Positions 16,121-25,413 of a stretch of DNA of 64,000 nucleotides are shown here, piece after piece. The notes beneath the pieces were generated by a model that saw nothing but the letters and a program-made list of their open reading frames with translations, made no database searches and was not told where the DNA came from. This DNA is from Methyloversatilis sp. RAC08. GTDB lineage: Bacteria > Pseudomonadota > Gammaproteobacteria > Burkholderiales > Rhodocyclaceae. Location: the NCBI RefSeq assembly GCF_001713355.1, contig NZ_CP016448.1, positions 1-64,000 on the forward strand. Reading direction: 5' to 3'. Made by a program: the position numbers and the translations under genes. How positions within the stretch are numbered: the stretch's first letter is position 1; every line of letters begins with the position of its first letter.

Positions 16121-17434
16121 TCAGCCGTTCAGTTCTTCAAGACGCAGACGCGTCACGCTGCCCACCGTACTGTCGAGTGCTTCGATGCGCGCGATGGCGG
16201 CATCGACCTTTTTCTCGCGCGTCACGTGGGTCAGCATGATGATGTTGGCTTGCTGTTCGCCTTCCGACGGTTCTTTCTGCAGCATGGCGTCGATGCTGAT
16301 TTCCTGATCAGCCAGGATGCGCGTGATGTCGGCCAGCACACCCGGCCTGTCCTGCACGCGCAGGCGCAGGTAGTAGGCGCTTTCGACTTCGCTGATCGGC
16401 AGGATGGGGGTATCGGACAGCTGATCGGCACGGAACGCAAGATGCGGCACGCGATGTTCCGGGTCGGCCGTATGCAGGCGGGTCACGTCGACCAGATCGG
16501 CGATGACCGAGCTGGCTGTCGGCTCGGCGCCGGCGCCGCGGCCGTAGTAAAGCGTGGCGCCGACGGCGTCGCCCTTGACCAGCACGGCGTTCATCACGCC
16601 CTCGACGTTGGCGATCAGACGCTTCGACGGGATCAGTGTGGGGTGCACGCGCAGTTCGAAGCCGTCGGCCTTGCGCTTGGTGATGCCCAGCAACTTGATG
16701 CGATAGCCCAGTTCTTCGGCGTAGCGGATGTCGTCGGCGGTCAGTTTCGTGATGCCTTCGATGTGCGCGCGGTCGAACTGGACCGGAATGCCGAACGCGA
16801 TCGACGACAGCAAGGTGATCTTGTGTGCGGCATCGACGCCTTCGATGTCGAAGGTCGGATCGGCTTCGGCGTAGCCCAGCCGCTGCGCATCGGCCAGCGC
16901 GTCGGCAAAGGTCAGACCCTTGTCGCGCATTTCCGACAGGATGTAATTGGTGGTGCCGTTGATGATGCCGGCCACCCACTCGATGCGATTTGCCGTCAGC
17001 CCTTCGCGCACCGCCTTGATGATCGGGATGCCGCCGGCCACCGCCGCCTCGAATGCCACCATGACACCCTTGGCCTGCGCAGCGGCGAAGATTTCCTGCC
17101 CATGCGTGGCCAGCAGAGCCTTGTTCGCGGTCACCACGTGCTTGCCCTGGGCGATCGCTTCGAGCACCAGTTCCTTCGCGATGGTGTAGCCGCCTATCAA
17201 CTCGACCACAATATCGATGTCAGGATCGCGCACGACTTCGAAGGCATCGCCGGTCACCTTCACCTTGCCGCCGGTCATCTGCTGCGCACGGGCGGTATCG
17301 CGGTCGGCGACCGCGGTGATCTGGATCGGCCGGCCGGCGCGGCGGGTAATCTCTTCCTGATTGCGTGTCAGTACTGTCCAGGTTCCGCCGCCGACGGTAC
17401 CGATGCCGAGCAGACCTACATTGATGGGTTTCAT
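16121..17434 (-). CDS. hom: Homoserine dehydrogenase
   Basis: A 437-residue NAD(P)-dependent homoserine dehydrogenase of the aspartate pathway. The Rossmann motif GLLGIGTVGGG starts at residue 7, the catalytic region contains GIINGTTNYILSEM and ADPTFDIEGVDAAHK, and a C-terminal ACT domain (about 350-430, LRVQDRPGVLADITRILADQ) suggests feedback control by threonine. It is the stand-alone form, not fused to aspartokinase. Its start overlaps the stop of the preceding GNAT gene by 4 bp, so translation is likely coupled. Confidence 0.97.
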   Translation of the reverse strand: MKPINVGLLGIGTVGGGTWTVLTRNQEEITRRAGRPIQITAVADRDTARAQQMTGGKVKVTGDAFEVVRDPDIDIVVELIGGYTIAKELVLEAIAQGKHVVTANKALLATHGQEIFAAAQAKGVMVAFEAAVAGGIPIIKAVREGLTANRIEWVAGIINGTTNYILSEMRDKGLTFADALADAQRLGYAEADPTFDIEGVDAAHKITLLSSIAFGIPVQFDRAHIEGITKLTADDIRYAEELGYRIKLLGITKRKADGFELRVHPTLIPSKRLIANVEGVMNAVLVKGDAVGATLYYGRGAGAEPTASSVIADLVDVTRLHTADPEHRVPHLAFRADQLSDTPILPISEVESAYYLRLRVQDRPGVLADITRILADQEISIDAMLQKEPSEGEQQANIIMLTHVTREKKVDAAIARIEALDSTVGSVTRLRLEELNG

Positions 17435-17916
17435 GCCTTGCCTCGTGTGGGATGTCGTTGCGGGGCCGTGCTCAGGTCCCGCGAAAATAGGAAACAGGCG
17501 ATGTGCATGCCTTCGCGATGGTAGAAGCGGTGCGCATCGATACGCTGGGTGCCGGAATCCAGTCGGAGTCGCGTGGCGCCGCGCGCTGCCGCTTCGTGCG
17601 CCAGCCAGTCGAGCAGGGCCTTGCCGACGCCCTGCGAGCGCGCTGCCGGTGCGGTGACCAGATCATCCACATAGAAGTGCATGCCGCACGATGTGTTGCG
17701 GTGGCAGCGGAACACCGCCACGCCGACAACCTGGTCATCGCGGACGGCCACCGCCATTTCGCCGCCGTCGTCGAAAATGCCCTGCAGCGTGCGGGCGTAA
17801 TCCGCCGGAAGGTCAGGCCTAAGTGCCCGATGTACCGGTTCGGCGCGTGCCAGCCACACCGGTTCCAGCACGGCCCGCCTGCCGGCCACCCGCACGACGG
17901 TGACCTCAGCGGCCAT
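17431..17916 (-). CDS. GNAT-family N-acetyltransferase
   Basis: A 161-residue GCN5-related acetyltransferase starting at ATG 17916. The acetyl-CoA loop is AARSQGVGKALLDWLAHEAA, preceded by the strand MHFYVDDLVTAP and followed by LRLDSGTQRIDAHRFYHREGM, the typical motif A/B arrangement. The acceptor is unknown. The start lies 11 bp inside the end of the aminotransferase gene and the stop overlaps hom by 4 bp, so the gene is embedded in an amino-acid biosynthesis operon; a substrate related to amino acids is possible but not shown. Confidence 0.87.
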   Translation of the reverse strand: MAAEVTVVRVAGRRAVLEPVWLARAEPVHRALRPDLPADYARTLQGIFDDGGEMAVAVRDDQVVGVAVFRCHRNTSCGMHFYVDDLVTAPAARSQGVGKALLDWLAHEAAARGATRLRLDSGTQRIDAHRFYHREGMHIACFLFSRDLSTAPQRHPTRGKA

Positions 17917-19177
17917 GACGCTTTCGGAAGCCGTCGAGGAAGCGGGCGATGCGTCCGATGGCTTCGCGCAGGTCGTCTTCGTGCGGCAGGAATACCACGC
18001 GGAAATGATCCGGCCGCGGCCAGTTGAAGCCGGTGCCCTGCACCAGCAGCACGCGCTGTTCTTCCAGCAGTTCGAGAATGAAGCGTTGATCGTCCTCGAT
18101 CGGGTAGAGCTTGGGATCAAGCCGCGGGAACAGGTAGAGCGAGGCGCGCGGCTTGACGCAGCTGACGCCCGGGATCTGAGTCAGCAACTCCCATGCGGTG
18201 TCGCGCTGGCGCGCCAGCCGTCCGCCCGGGGCGACCAGATCGTTGATCGTCTGATAGCCGCCGAGTGCGGTCTGGATCGCGAACTGACCGGGGACGTTGG
18301 AGCACAGGCGCATCGACGCCAGCATGTTCAGGCCGTCGATGTAGTCGCGGGCGTGCCGCTTGTCGCCCGACACGACCATCCAGCCGGCGCGGTAGCCGCA
18401 GGCGCGGTAGTTCTTCGACAGGCCGTTGAAGGTGACGAACAGCAGGTCGTCGGCAAGCGAGGCAATCGAGGTGTGCGTGGCGCCGTCGTACAGCGTCTTG
18501 TCGTAGATTTCGTCGGCAAACACGATCAGGTTGTTCTGGCGTGCGATCTCCACCAGATCCTGAAGCAGCGCGTCGGAATACAGCGCGCCGGTCGGATTGT
18601 TCGGATTGATGATGACGATGGCGCGCGTGTTGGGCGTGATCTTGGCGCGGATGTCGGCCAGATCGGGCATCCAGTCGGCGCCTTCGTCGCAGATGTAATG
18701 GCGGGCCGTACCGCCGGCCAGCGTCACCGCTGCCGTCCACAGAGGGTAATCGGGTGCCGGCACGAGCACTTCGTCGCCGCTGTTGAGCAGGCCCTGCATG
18801 GCCATCACGATGAGTTCGGACGCGCCGTTGCCGATGAAGATGTCGTCCACGCCCACGCCCGGAATCCGCTTTTCCTGGCTGTACTGCATGATGGCCTTGC
18901 GCGGCGCGAACAGCCCGCGCGAATCGGTGTAGCCGGACGCGTCTGGCAGATTCCGGATAACGTCCTGCACGATTTCCTCGGGGGCTTCGAAACCGAAGGG
19001 CGCGAGATTGCCGATGTTGAGCTTGATGACGCGCTGACCCTCTTCCTCCATCTGGCGGGCGCGGGCGAGCACGGGGCCGCGGATGTCGTAACAGACGTTG
19101 GCGAGCTTGGAGGACTTCGAAACCGGAGGATGCACGATGGGGCGATCTGGAGAGGCGATGATTGAATGACTGGGCAT
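17906..19177 (-). CDS. alaA: Alanine/glutamate-pyruvate aminotransferase (AlaA type)
   Basis: A 423-residue fold-type I PLP aminotransferase resembling E. coli AlaA (YfbQ). Family features are KLANVCYDIRGPVLARARQM, IKLNIGNLAPFGFEAP, the substrate loop NPNNPTGALYS, DEIYDKTLYDG and the PLP lysine in FNGLSKNYRACGYRAGW. It should make alanine from pyruvate and glutamate. The chosen ATG 19177 has no obvious Shine-Dalgarno sequence; a longer form from 19270 has unrelated extra residues. In many Betaproteobacteria this gene precedes hom-thrC, as here. Confidence 0.92.
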   Translation of the reverse strand: MPSHSIIASPDRPIVHPPVSKSSKLANVCYDIRGPVLARARQMEEEGQRVIKLNIGNLAPFGFEAPEEIVQDVIRNLPDASGYTDSRGLFAPRKAIMQYSQEKRIPGVGVDDIFIGNGASELIVMAMQGLLNSGDEVLVPAPDYPLWTAAVTLAGGTARHYICDEGADWMPDLADIRAKITPNTRAIVIINPNNPTGALYSDALLQDLVEIARQNNLIVFADEIYDKTLYDGATHTSIASLADDLLFVTFNGLSKNYRACGYRAGWMVVSGDKRHARDYIDGLNMLASMRLCSNVPGQFAIQTALGGYQTINDLVAPGGRLARQRDTAWELLTQIPGVSCVKPRASLYLFPRLDPKLYPIEDDQRFILELLEEQRVLLVQGTGFNWPRPDHFRVVFLPHEDDLREAIGRIARFLDGFRKRHGR

Positions 19178-19334
19178 GGGGCGATGAGCGGCAGTCACCG
19201 GGATGATTGCCGTCGCGCGGACTTCATTGTCCGCTTGCGAAAAAAGATATGATTGTATGCGAGGCCGCAAGGCAGGGCAAAAGCCGGTTGCCGGCAGCGC
19301 TCAAAGACCACTGGATTCCCCCGACCGAACCACC

Positions 19335-19724
19335 GTGAAGCTGCATCAGAACCCGCGCCCGACCACCTACCTCGTCACCGGATTCGGCGATGGCTATCTG
19401 CAGATCGGCGATCGCCAGCTGACGCGCACAGTGGTGCTGGGTCCCGGATTGCTGCGCGAGGACTGGGGCGCCGGCAGCATCGACCAGCTCAGTGCCGCCG
19501 ACTTTGCGCAGCTGACCGCGCTCGATGCGCAGATTCTGCTGCTCGGCACCGGTCCCACGCAGCAATTCCCCCACCCTTCGCTGCTGCGTCCGCTGATCGA
19601 TGCAGGCATCGGCGTCGAAGTCATGGACACACTGGCGGCTGCGCGCACCTACAACATACTGGTTGCGGAAGGCCGCGCGGTGGCCGCAGCGCTCATCCTG
19701 CCGGAGGCGGCGCCGTCAGCGTGA
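19335..19724 (+). CDS. Mth938-like domain protein (DUF498)
   Basis: A 129-residue protein of the Mth938/NDUFAF3-like fold. The start is GTG 19335, giving MKLHQNPRPTTYLVTGFGDG; family landmarks are VLGPGLLREDW, ILLLGTGPTQQFPHPSLLRPL and a C-terminal MDTLAAARTYNILVAEGRAVAAAL. Function is unknown in bacteria; the mitochondrial relative is an assembly factor for complex I. It precedes bcp by 31 bp and is probably co-transcribed. Divergent from alaA. Confidence 0.88.
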   Translation: MKLHQNPRPTTYLVTGFGDGYLQIGDRQLTRTVVLGPGLLREDWGAGSIDQLSAADFAQLTALDAQILLLGTGPTQQFPHPSLLRPLIDAGIGVEVMDTLAAARTYNILVAEGRAVAAALILPEAAPSA

Positions 19725-19755
19725 TCCCAACACCATTCAAGGAGAGACGGCTCAC

Positions 19756-20208
19756 ATGAGCACCAACCCGATCGACGATTTCACGCTGGCCTCAACCTCG
19801 GGACAGGATTTCAATCTGACTGCAGCGGGCAAGCCGCTGGTGATCTACTTCTATCCGAAGGACAGCACACCGGGTTGCACCACCGAAAGCGCAGCCTTTC
19901 GCGACCTCTATCCACAGTTCATTGGCGCGGGTTGCGGCGTGATCGGCATTTCGCGCGACAGCATCAAATCGCACCAGAATTTCAAGGCCAAGCTTGAGCT
20001 TCCGTTCGAATTGATTTCCGACCCGGATGAAACCGCCTGCGCGCTGTTCGACGTGATGAAGATGAAGAACATGTACGGCAAACAGGTGCGCGGCGTGGAG
20101 CGGAGCACTTTCGTCATCGGCACGGGCAACCTCATCCTGCGCGAATGGCGCGGCGTGAAAGTGCCGGGCCACGCAGACGAAGTGCTCGACTTCGTCAAGA
20201 CACTCTGA
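19756..20208 (+). CDS. bcp: Thioredoxin-dependent peroxiredoxin, Bcp/PrxQ type
   Basis: A 150-residue thiol peroxidase. The peroxidatic cysteine lies in YPKDSTPGCTTESAAFRD. The usual resolving Cys five residues later is absent: the motif is CTTESA rather than CTxEAC, so this may be a 1-Cys or atypical variant. The conserved GVIGISRDS and catalytic arginine in GVERSTFVI are present. GGAGAG precedes ATG 19756 by about 9 bp. It detoxifies hydroperoxides in the cytosol. Confidence 0.94.
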   Translation: MSTNPIDDFTLASTSGQDFNLTAAGKPLVIYFYPKDSTPGCTTESAAFRDLYPQFIGAGCGVIGISRDSIKSHQNFKAKLELPFELISDPDETACALFDVMKMKNMYGKQVRGVERSTFVIGTGNLILREWRGVKVPGHADEVLDFVKTL

Positions 20209-20239
20209 AACCCGGCGCAACCGACACAGAAAAGATCCA

Positions 20240-21694
20240 ATGGCCACCCGACGCCCCGCTGCAGCACCCGCACCGCGCACCCGCAAGTCCGCCCCGGCCA
20301 CCAAGCTCTTCATCCTCGACACCAACGTGCTGATGCACGACCCGACCAGCCTGTTCCGCTTCGAGGAGCACGACATCTTCGTGCCGATCATGACGCTGGA
20401 AGAGCTGGACAACAACAAGAAGGGCATGACCGAGGTCGCGCGAAACGCGCGTCAGGCCAGTCGATTGCTGGACGAAATCGTCAGCGGCGCGGAAGACCGC
20501 ATCGCTCTCGGCATTCCGCTGGCGGCGGCGTCGAGCGACCTGGCGAGCGGCCACCTGCTGCTGCAGACCGAAGCGATCGACGGCTTGCTGCCGGCCGGTC
20601 TGCCCACCGCCAAGGCAGACAACCAGATCATCGCGGTCGTGATGCATCTGTCGCAGCGCCACCCGGCGCGGCAGGTCATCCTGGTGTCGAAGGACATCAA
20701 CATGCGCATCAAGGCCCGCGCGCTCGGGCTGCATGCGCAGGACTACTTCAACGACAAGGTGCTCGAAGACACCGACATGCTCTACACCGGCACGCGTGAG
20801 TTGCCGGAGAAGTTCTGGGATGAGCACGGCGGCAACCTTGAATCGTGGAAGGAAAACGGCCGCACGCTGTACCGGGTCAAGGGCCCGTTGTGCCCCGATC
20901 TGCTGATCAACGAATTCGTGTACCGGGAAGCGGGTGCCAAGCAGGACAAGCCCTTCCATGCTGCAGTGCGGGAACGCAGCGGCAAGACCGCCGTGCTGGA
21001 AACGCTGGTCGACTACGGGCACCACAAAAATTCGGTCTGGGGCATTCTGGCGCGCAATCGCGAGCAGAACTTCGCGCTGAACCTGCTGATGAATCCGGAC
21101 ATCGATTTCGTCACCCTGCTCGGCCAGGCCGGCACCGGCAAAACGCTGCTGACGCTGGCGGCCGGACTGACCCAGGTGCTGGAGAGCAAGCTCTACAGCG
21201 AAATCATCATGACGCGCGTCACCGTGCCGGTCGGCGAAGACATCGGCTTCCTGCCGGGCACCGAAGAAGAAAAGATGACGCCGTGGATGGGTGCGCTCGA
21301 AGACAACCTCGACGTCCTGAACAAGACCGACGACCCGAATGCGTCCGGTGAGTGGGGCCGCGCCGCCACGCTCGACCTTATCCGCAGCAGGATCAAGGTC
21401 AAGTCGCTCAATTTCATGCGCGGGCGCACCTTCCTGAACAAGTTCCTGATCATCGACGAGGCGCAGAACCTGACGCCCAAGCAGATGAAAACGCTGATCA
21501 CCCGCGCCGGCCCCGGCACCAAGGTGATCTGCCTGGGCAATATTGCGCAGATCGATACGCCTTACCTGACTGAAGGAAGCTCAGGTTTGACCTATGTCGT
21601 TGACCGTTTCAAGGGCTGGCCGCACAGTGGCCATGTGACCTTGCAGCGCGGCGAGCGCTCGCGCCTTGCCGATCATGCAGCCGAAGTGCTGTGA
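20240..21694 (+). CDS. PIN domain-PhoH family ATPase
   Basis: A 484-residue PhoH2-type protein. An N-terminal PIN nuclease-like domain (about residues 20-160, beginning KLFILDTNVLMHD with acidic residues Asp at LEELDNNKKG and VSKDINMRIKA) is joined to a PhoH ATPase with Walker A GQAGTGKT at about 295-302 and Walker B LIIDEAQN near 403-410. PIN-PhoH fusions are reported to be RNA helicase/ribonucleases related to toxin-antitoxin biology. No separate upstream antitoxin frame is seen; only 31 bp separate it from bcp. Confidence 0.92.
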   Translation: MATRRPAAAPAPRTRKSAPATKLFILDTNVLMHDPTSLFRFEEHDIFVPIMTLEELDNNKKGMTEVARNARQASRLLDEIVSGAEDRIALGIPLAAASSDLASGHLLLQTEAIDGLLPAGLPTAKADNQIIAVVMHLSQRHPARQVILVSKDINMRIKARALGLHAQDYFNDKVLEDTDMLYTGTRELPEKFWDEHGGNLESWKENGRTLYRVKGPLCPDLLINEFVYREAGAKQDKPFHAAVRERSGKTAVLETLVDYGHHKNSVWGILARNREQNFALNLLMNPDIDFVTLLGQAGTGKTLLTLAAGLTQVLESKLYSEIIMTRVTVPVGEDIGFLPGTEEEKMTPWMGALEDNLDVLNKTDDPNASGEWGRAATLDLIRSRIKVKSLNFMRGRTFLNKFLIIDEAQNLTPKQMKTLITRAGPGTKVICLGNIAQIDTPYLTEGSSGLTYVVDRFKGWPHSGHVTLQRGERSRLADHAAEVL

Positions 21695-21728
21695 GTGCCA
21701 TGTGTGAAGTGATGAAGGAGCCGCAACC

Positions 21729-22184
21729 ATGATTGATCCGATGCTTCTTGACCAGCAGCTGTGCTTCGCCCTCTATGCAGCGACGCATGCCATCACCCGT
21801 TGTTACTCGCCCGGCCTGAAGGCGCTCGGCCTGACCTACCCGCAGTATCTGGTGATGCTGGTGCTGTGGCAGGAAGACGCGCTGACGCTGAAGGCGCTTG
21901 CCGAACGTCTGGACCTCGATTCGCCGACGCTGACACCGCTGCTCAAGCGACTTGAAGGCGCCGGCTACATCACGCGGGCGCGCAGCCGGATCGACGAGCG
22001 GGCGCTGGAAATCCGGCTGACCGATGCTGGACGCGCACTGCGAGAACAGGCACGGCCAGTGCATGCCGGGGTGGCCGAACAGTCCGGCCTGCCGCCGGAC
22101 GTGTTTGCCCGGATGCGCACAGAACTGCACATGCTGAGCGCGCACCTGAAGCAGCATGATCAGGCGGCGCACGGCGCCGGCTGA
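21729..22184 (+). CDS. MarR-family regulator, OhrR-like
   Basis: A 151-residue winged-helix regulator. The N-terminus [19 protein letters not shown] matches the OhrR subfamily, in which this cysteine (Cys12 here) senses organic hydroperoxides. The recognition region is [30 protein letters not shown], followed by the wing [16 protein letters not shown]. OhrR normally represses an adjacent ohr peroxidase gene; no ohr is present in the window, so the target may be elsewhere or bcp/PhoH nearby. The gene is 34 bp after the PhoH stop. Confidence 0.88.
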   Translation: MIDPMLLDQQLCFALYAATHAITRCYSPGLKALGLTYPQYLVMLVLWQEDALTLKALAERLDLDSPTLTPLLKRLEGAGYITRARSRIDERALEIRLTDAGRALREQARPVHAGVAEQSGLPPDVFARMRTELHMLSAHLKQHDQAAHGAG

Positions 22185-22208
22185 TCAGCCGCCACTTCAA
22201 GCCGCCAT

Positions 22209-23318
22209 TCAGTCGCCGAACAGCTTGCCTACGGCGTCTCCGACGCCTTTCACGACCGAACTGCCGGCGCTGCCTACCCCGCGCACCAGACCGCCAAGAC
22301 TGACGCCGACCGATTCGGCGACGGCGCCGGTGACGCGGGTGGCGAATCCTTCGTTCAGCGAGAACGATGGATCATCAATGCGCCCTTCCAGTGTGAAGTC
22401 GACGCTGATGCGCTCGTCCCTGTCCTTCATCAATCCGACCACGGCCGCCCGCGGCAAGCCCATGAACGAGCCGCCGGAGGCAAGCTCCAGCCCTTTCAGC
22501 GTCAGCGTGCCGGGCGCCTTGAGGCGCTGGTCGACGACGACCGGCCGGATGTCCAGATCCATCGTGCCGCGCTTGACGCCGGTTTCCGCAGCACGGATCA
22601 GGTAGGGCTGGAAGGCCACCAGATCGACGCCACGCAGTGACAGCTCCAGCCGTGCATCCCGAGTCGCGGGCACTACTTCGCCCTGCAGCGTCAGGCGGCC
22701 ATCCTGCCGCACACCTTTTACGACGCCCTCCACCTTGAGCGTGCTGGCGGTATCCAGTGCAGGAAGATCGACCGGCCCGATCTCTGCATTCAATGCCTGG
22801 AGCGTCAGCCGATGCGGTGTCCTGCGCACGCTGGCATCGTAGAAATCGAGCGCGGCATCGCGCAATTCGATGTGCGATACATGAACCGGAACGGACGTTT
22901 GGGGCGATGCATCCTGAACGCCTTCCTGAACAGGCGATTTCTCGAGCAGCGCGGGCAGCAGCCGCAGCGCGCCGTCACGCGTGCGGAGCATGGACAGATA
23001 GGCGCCATCGACCGTGATGCGCTCGATGCGCACGCGCGCCGACAGCAGGTCGCGCAGCTGCGGACGCACTTCGACACGCCGCGCACGCAACTCGTCATCG
23101 GTTGGCCATCCCTGCTTTCCATCGCGCTCGGCGCGGATGCGCACCTCGTGCAGCACGACTGATCCGAAGCCGACATCGATCTTCCCGACCTCGCCGCGCG
23201 GCCCCAGCGCCGCTTCGATTTGATGGCGCAGCAGAAGGGGCGCAAGCAGGAAGGCACCGAGCACCACCACGCCGGCCAGCAGCACGAGCAGAATGGCGCG
23301 ACGCAGTCCGGAACTCAT
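22209..23318 (-). CDS. DUF748/AsmA-like envelope protein
   Basis: A 369-residue protein with one N-terminal membrane anchor (AILLVLLAGVVVLGAFLLAP) and a long beta-rich periplasmic body. Signatures such as IDVGFGSVVLHEVRI and ASTLKVEGVVK, with RLTLQGEVV, resemble the AsmA/DUF748 group, whose larger members are implicated in lipid transfer or envelope assembly. The C-terminus is glycine/valine-rich (GLVRGVGSAGSSVVKGVGDA). It starts 7 bp after the dnaB stop on the same strand, so it is probably co-transcribed with dnaB. A precise function cannot be given. Confidence 0.72.
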   Translation of the reverse strand: MSSGLRRAILLVLLAGVVVLGAFLLAPLLLRHQIEAALGPRGEVGKIDVGFGSVVLHEVRIRAERDGKQGWPTDDELRARRVEVRPQLRDLLSARVRIERITVDGAYLSMLRTRDGALRLLPALLEKSPVQEGVQDASPQTSVPVHVSHIELRDAALDFYDASVRRTPHRLTLQALNAEIGPVDLPALDTASTLKVEGVVKGVRQDGRLTLQGEVVPATRDARLELSLRGVDLVAFQPYLIRAAETGVKRGTMDLDIRPVVVDQRLKAPGTLTLKGLELASGGSFMGLPRAAVVGLMKDRDERISVDFTLEGRIDDPSFSLNEGFATRVTGAVAESVGVSLGGLVRGVGSAGSSVVKGVGDAVGKLFGD

Positions 23319-23325
23319 GCGCGCG

Positions 23326-24741
23326 TCAGTAGGAACCCGGCCGCGCCGCGTTGACGAAGCGGGTGTGTTCGCCTTGGAAGCCGAGCGTAACCGTGCCGGT
23401 CGGGCCGTTGCGGTGCTTGCCGATGATGATTTCGGCCAGCCCCTTGTCCTGTGTGTCCGGGTTGTAGACCTCGTCCCGGTAGATGAACATGATGATGTCC
23501 GCGTCCTGTTCGATGGCGCCCGATTCGCGCAGGTCGCTCATCACCGGGCGCTTGTTGGGTCGCTGTTCCAGTGCGCGGTTCAGCTGCGACAGCGCGATGA
23601 TGGGCACATGCAGTTCCTTGGCCAGCGACTTGATGGAACGGGAAATTTCGGAAATTTCCGCGGTCCGGTTTTCGCCGTCGCGCGTGCCTGACATCAGCTG
23701 CAGGTAATCGACCACGATCAGGCCGAGCTTGCCGCATTGCCGGTACAGCCGCCGCGCGCGGGCGCGCAGGTCGGTCGGATTGATGCCGCCCGTCTCGTCG
23801 ATGTGGATGGGCGCTTCATGCAGCTTGCCCAGCGCCATCGTCAATCGGCCCCAGTCATCGTCGGTCAGCCGTCCGGTGCGCAGACGGCTCTGATCGATCT
23901 TGGCAACCGACGACACGAAGCGCATTGCCAGCTGGGTGCCAGGCATTTCGAGTGAAAAGATGGCCACTGGCAGACCGATGTCGACGGCGATGTGCTCGGC
24001 GATATTCAGTGCGAACGAGGTTTTGCCCATGGCCGGGCGTCCGGCGACGATGATCATGTCGCCCGGCTGCAGGCCGGCCGTCTTCGCGTCGAGATCGATG
24101 TACCCGGTGGGGACACCGGTGACGTCGGACGGATCGTCGCGGTCGTACAGTTCCTGGATGCGGTTTACGACCTGAACCAGCAGCGGCTGGATGGCGACGA
24201 AGCCCGAGCCGCTGCTGGCACCGGCTTCCGCAATCTCGAAAATCTTCGATTCCGCCTCGTCGAGCAAGGTTTTCGCATCGCGCCCGCGGGGCGACAGCGC
24301 ACTCGCTGCGATTTCATCGCCGACGCTGACCAGCTTGCGCAGGATGGCGCGCTCGCGGACGATTTCCGCGTAACGGCGGATATTCGCTGCGGACGGCGTG
24401 TTGTTGGCGATCTCGCCGAGATAGGCCAAACCGCCGGTCTGCTGCCCCTCGTCCGACTTTTCGATCGATTCATACACCGTGACGACGTCGGCCGGCTTGC
24501 CCTGCTCGATCAGTTTTGCGATGTGGCGGAAAATGCGGCGATGGTCATCGCGGTAGAAATCGGATTCGCCGACCTGGTCACCGACACGGTCCCAAGTGCT
24601 GTTGTCGAGCAACAGCCCGCCGATCAGCGATTGTTCGGCTTCGATCGAATGCGGCGGCAGCTTCAGGGCAGCGATCTGTCTGTCCTGCGAAGCCTGCGCC
24701 GCCTGCGCGTCGGGGTTACCTGCGTTGCGCACGATGCTCAT
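23326..24741 (-). CDS. dnaB: Replicative DNA helicase
   Basis: A 471-residue hexameric 5'-3' helicase of the replication fork. The N-terminal domain (PHSIEAEQSLIGGLLLDN) is followed by the RecA-like motor with Walker A GRPAMGKTSF near residue 228-237, Walker B LIVVDYLQLM, and the sensor segment QLNRALEQRPNKRPVMSDLR. ATG 24741 gives the normal length; an in-frame TTG at 24777 would add 12 residues. It follows the S6/S18/L9 operon but is separated by a terminator, so it should have its own promoter in 24742-24880. Confidence 0.97.
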   Translation of the reverse strand: MSIVRNAGNPDAQAAQASQDRQIAALKLPPHSIEAEQSLIGGLLLDNSTWDRVGDQVGESDFYRDDHRRIFRHIAKLIEQGKPADVVTVYESIEKSDEGQQTGGLAYLGEIANNTPSAANIRRYAEIVRERAILRKLVSVGDEIAASALSPRGRDAKTLLDEAESKIFEIAEAGASSGSGFVAIQPLLVQVVNRIQELYDRDDPSDVTGVPTGYIDLDAKTAGLQPGDMIIVAGRPAMGKTSFALNIAEHIAVDIGLPVAIFSLEMPGTQLAMRFVSSVAKIDQSRLRTGRLTDDDWGRLTMALGKLHEAPIHIDETGGINPTDLRARARRLYRQCGKLGLIVVDYLQLMSGTRDGENRTAEISEISRSIKSLAKELHVPIIALSQLNRALEQRPNKRPVMSDLRESGAIEQDADIIMFIYRDEVYNPDTQDKGLAEIIIGKHRNGPTGTVTLGFQGEHTRFVNAARPGSY

Positions 24742-24879
24742 TGTGTTGTTTTCATTTCCTGGAAGCGGTGCCGTCAATCCGGCAATCTAGTCCCGCCGGG
24801 CGAGCGGCACAACGGCACAAGCTGTGGATAAGCTGTGGGCAGCGACGTGGATATTCTGGAAGCACGTCTGGAAGCCGTA

Positions 24880-24913
24880 TCGCAAAACAAAAAAGCCACC
24901 CGAGGGTGGCTTT
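24880..24913 (-). terminator. Rho-independent terminator of the rpsF-priB-rpsR-rplI operon
   Basis: AAAGCCACC (24892-24900) and GGTGGCTTT (24905-24913) pair perfectly around CGAG. Read on the minus strand the stem is followed by TTTTTGTTTTG (about 24880-24891). It lies 37-70 bp after the rplI stop. Confidence 0.85.
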
Positions 24914-24949
24914 CCTGCTGCGATCCGGCCAGCTGGCCGGAAGTGACGA

Positions 24950-25399
24950 TCAGCTTTCGCCGACCACTGCCACCGTCACATTGACCAGCACATCCGAATG
25001 CAGCGCGATTTCGAACTGGTTTTCACCGGTCGTCTTCAGCGGACCGTCGGGCATGCGCACCATCGACTTGTCGACCGGAAAGGACTGGGCGACCAGTGCC
25101 TCGGCGATGTCTGACGTCGACACGGAGCCGAACAGGCGACCATCGACACCGGCTTTGCGCACGACCTGAACGGTCACGCCTTCCATCTTTTCGGCGACTG
25201 CCTTGGCGCTCGCCAGACGTTCGGCGGCTGCCTTTTCCAGTTCGGCGCGACGTGTTTCGAACACCGCCAGATTTTCCGGTGTCACGCGCTTGGCGCGGCC
25301 GGTCGGAATCAGGAAATTGCGGGCGTAACCGTCACGCACCTTCACCACATCGCCCAGATCGCCGAGCTTGGCCACTTTATCCATCAGGATGACTTGCAT
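24950..25399 (-). CDS. rplI: 50S ribosomal protein L9
   Basis: A 149-residue bL9 with the N-terminal RNA-binding domain ([19 protein letters not shown] and [16 protein letters not shown]), the long connecting helix (about 40-75) and the C-terminal domain ending VAVVGES. GGAGACGACC precedes the start. It is the last gene before the operon terminator and lies 14 bp after rpsR. Confidence 0.98.
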   Translation of the reverse strand: MQVILMDKVAKLGDLGDVVKVRDGYARNFLIPTGRAKRVTPENLAVFETRRAELEKAAAERLASAKAVAEKMEGVTVQVVRKAGVDGRLFGSVSTSDIAEALVAQSFPVDKSMVRMPDGPLKTTGENQFEIALHSDVLVNVTVAVVGES

Positions 25400-25413
25400 G
25401 GTCGTCTCCTCGC

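Noticed and set aside
16079-17524. A 481-codon plus-strand frame over hom
   Set aside because: It mirrors homoserine dehydrogenase on the opposite strand and shows no recognisable domain.
20240-21694. PIN-PhoH gene as part of a toxin-antitoxin pair
   Set aside because: The 31-bp gap to bcp leaves no room for an upstream antitoxin such as PhoAT.
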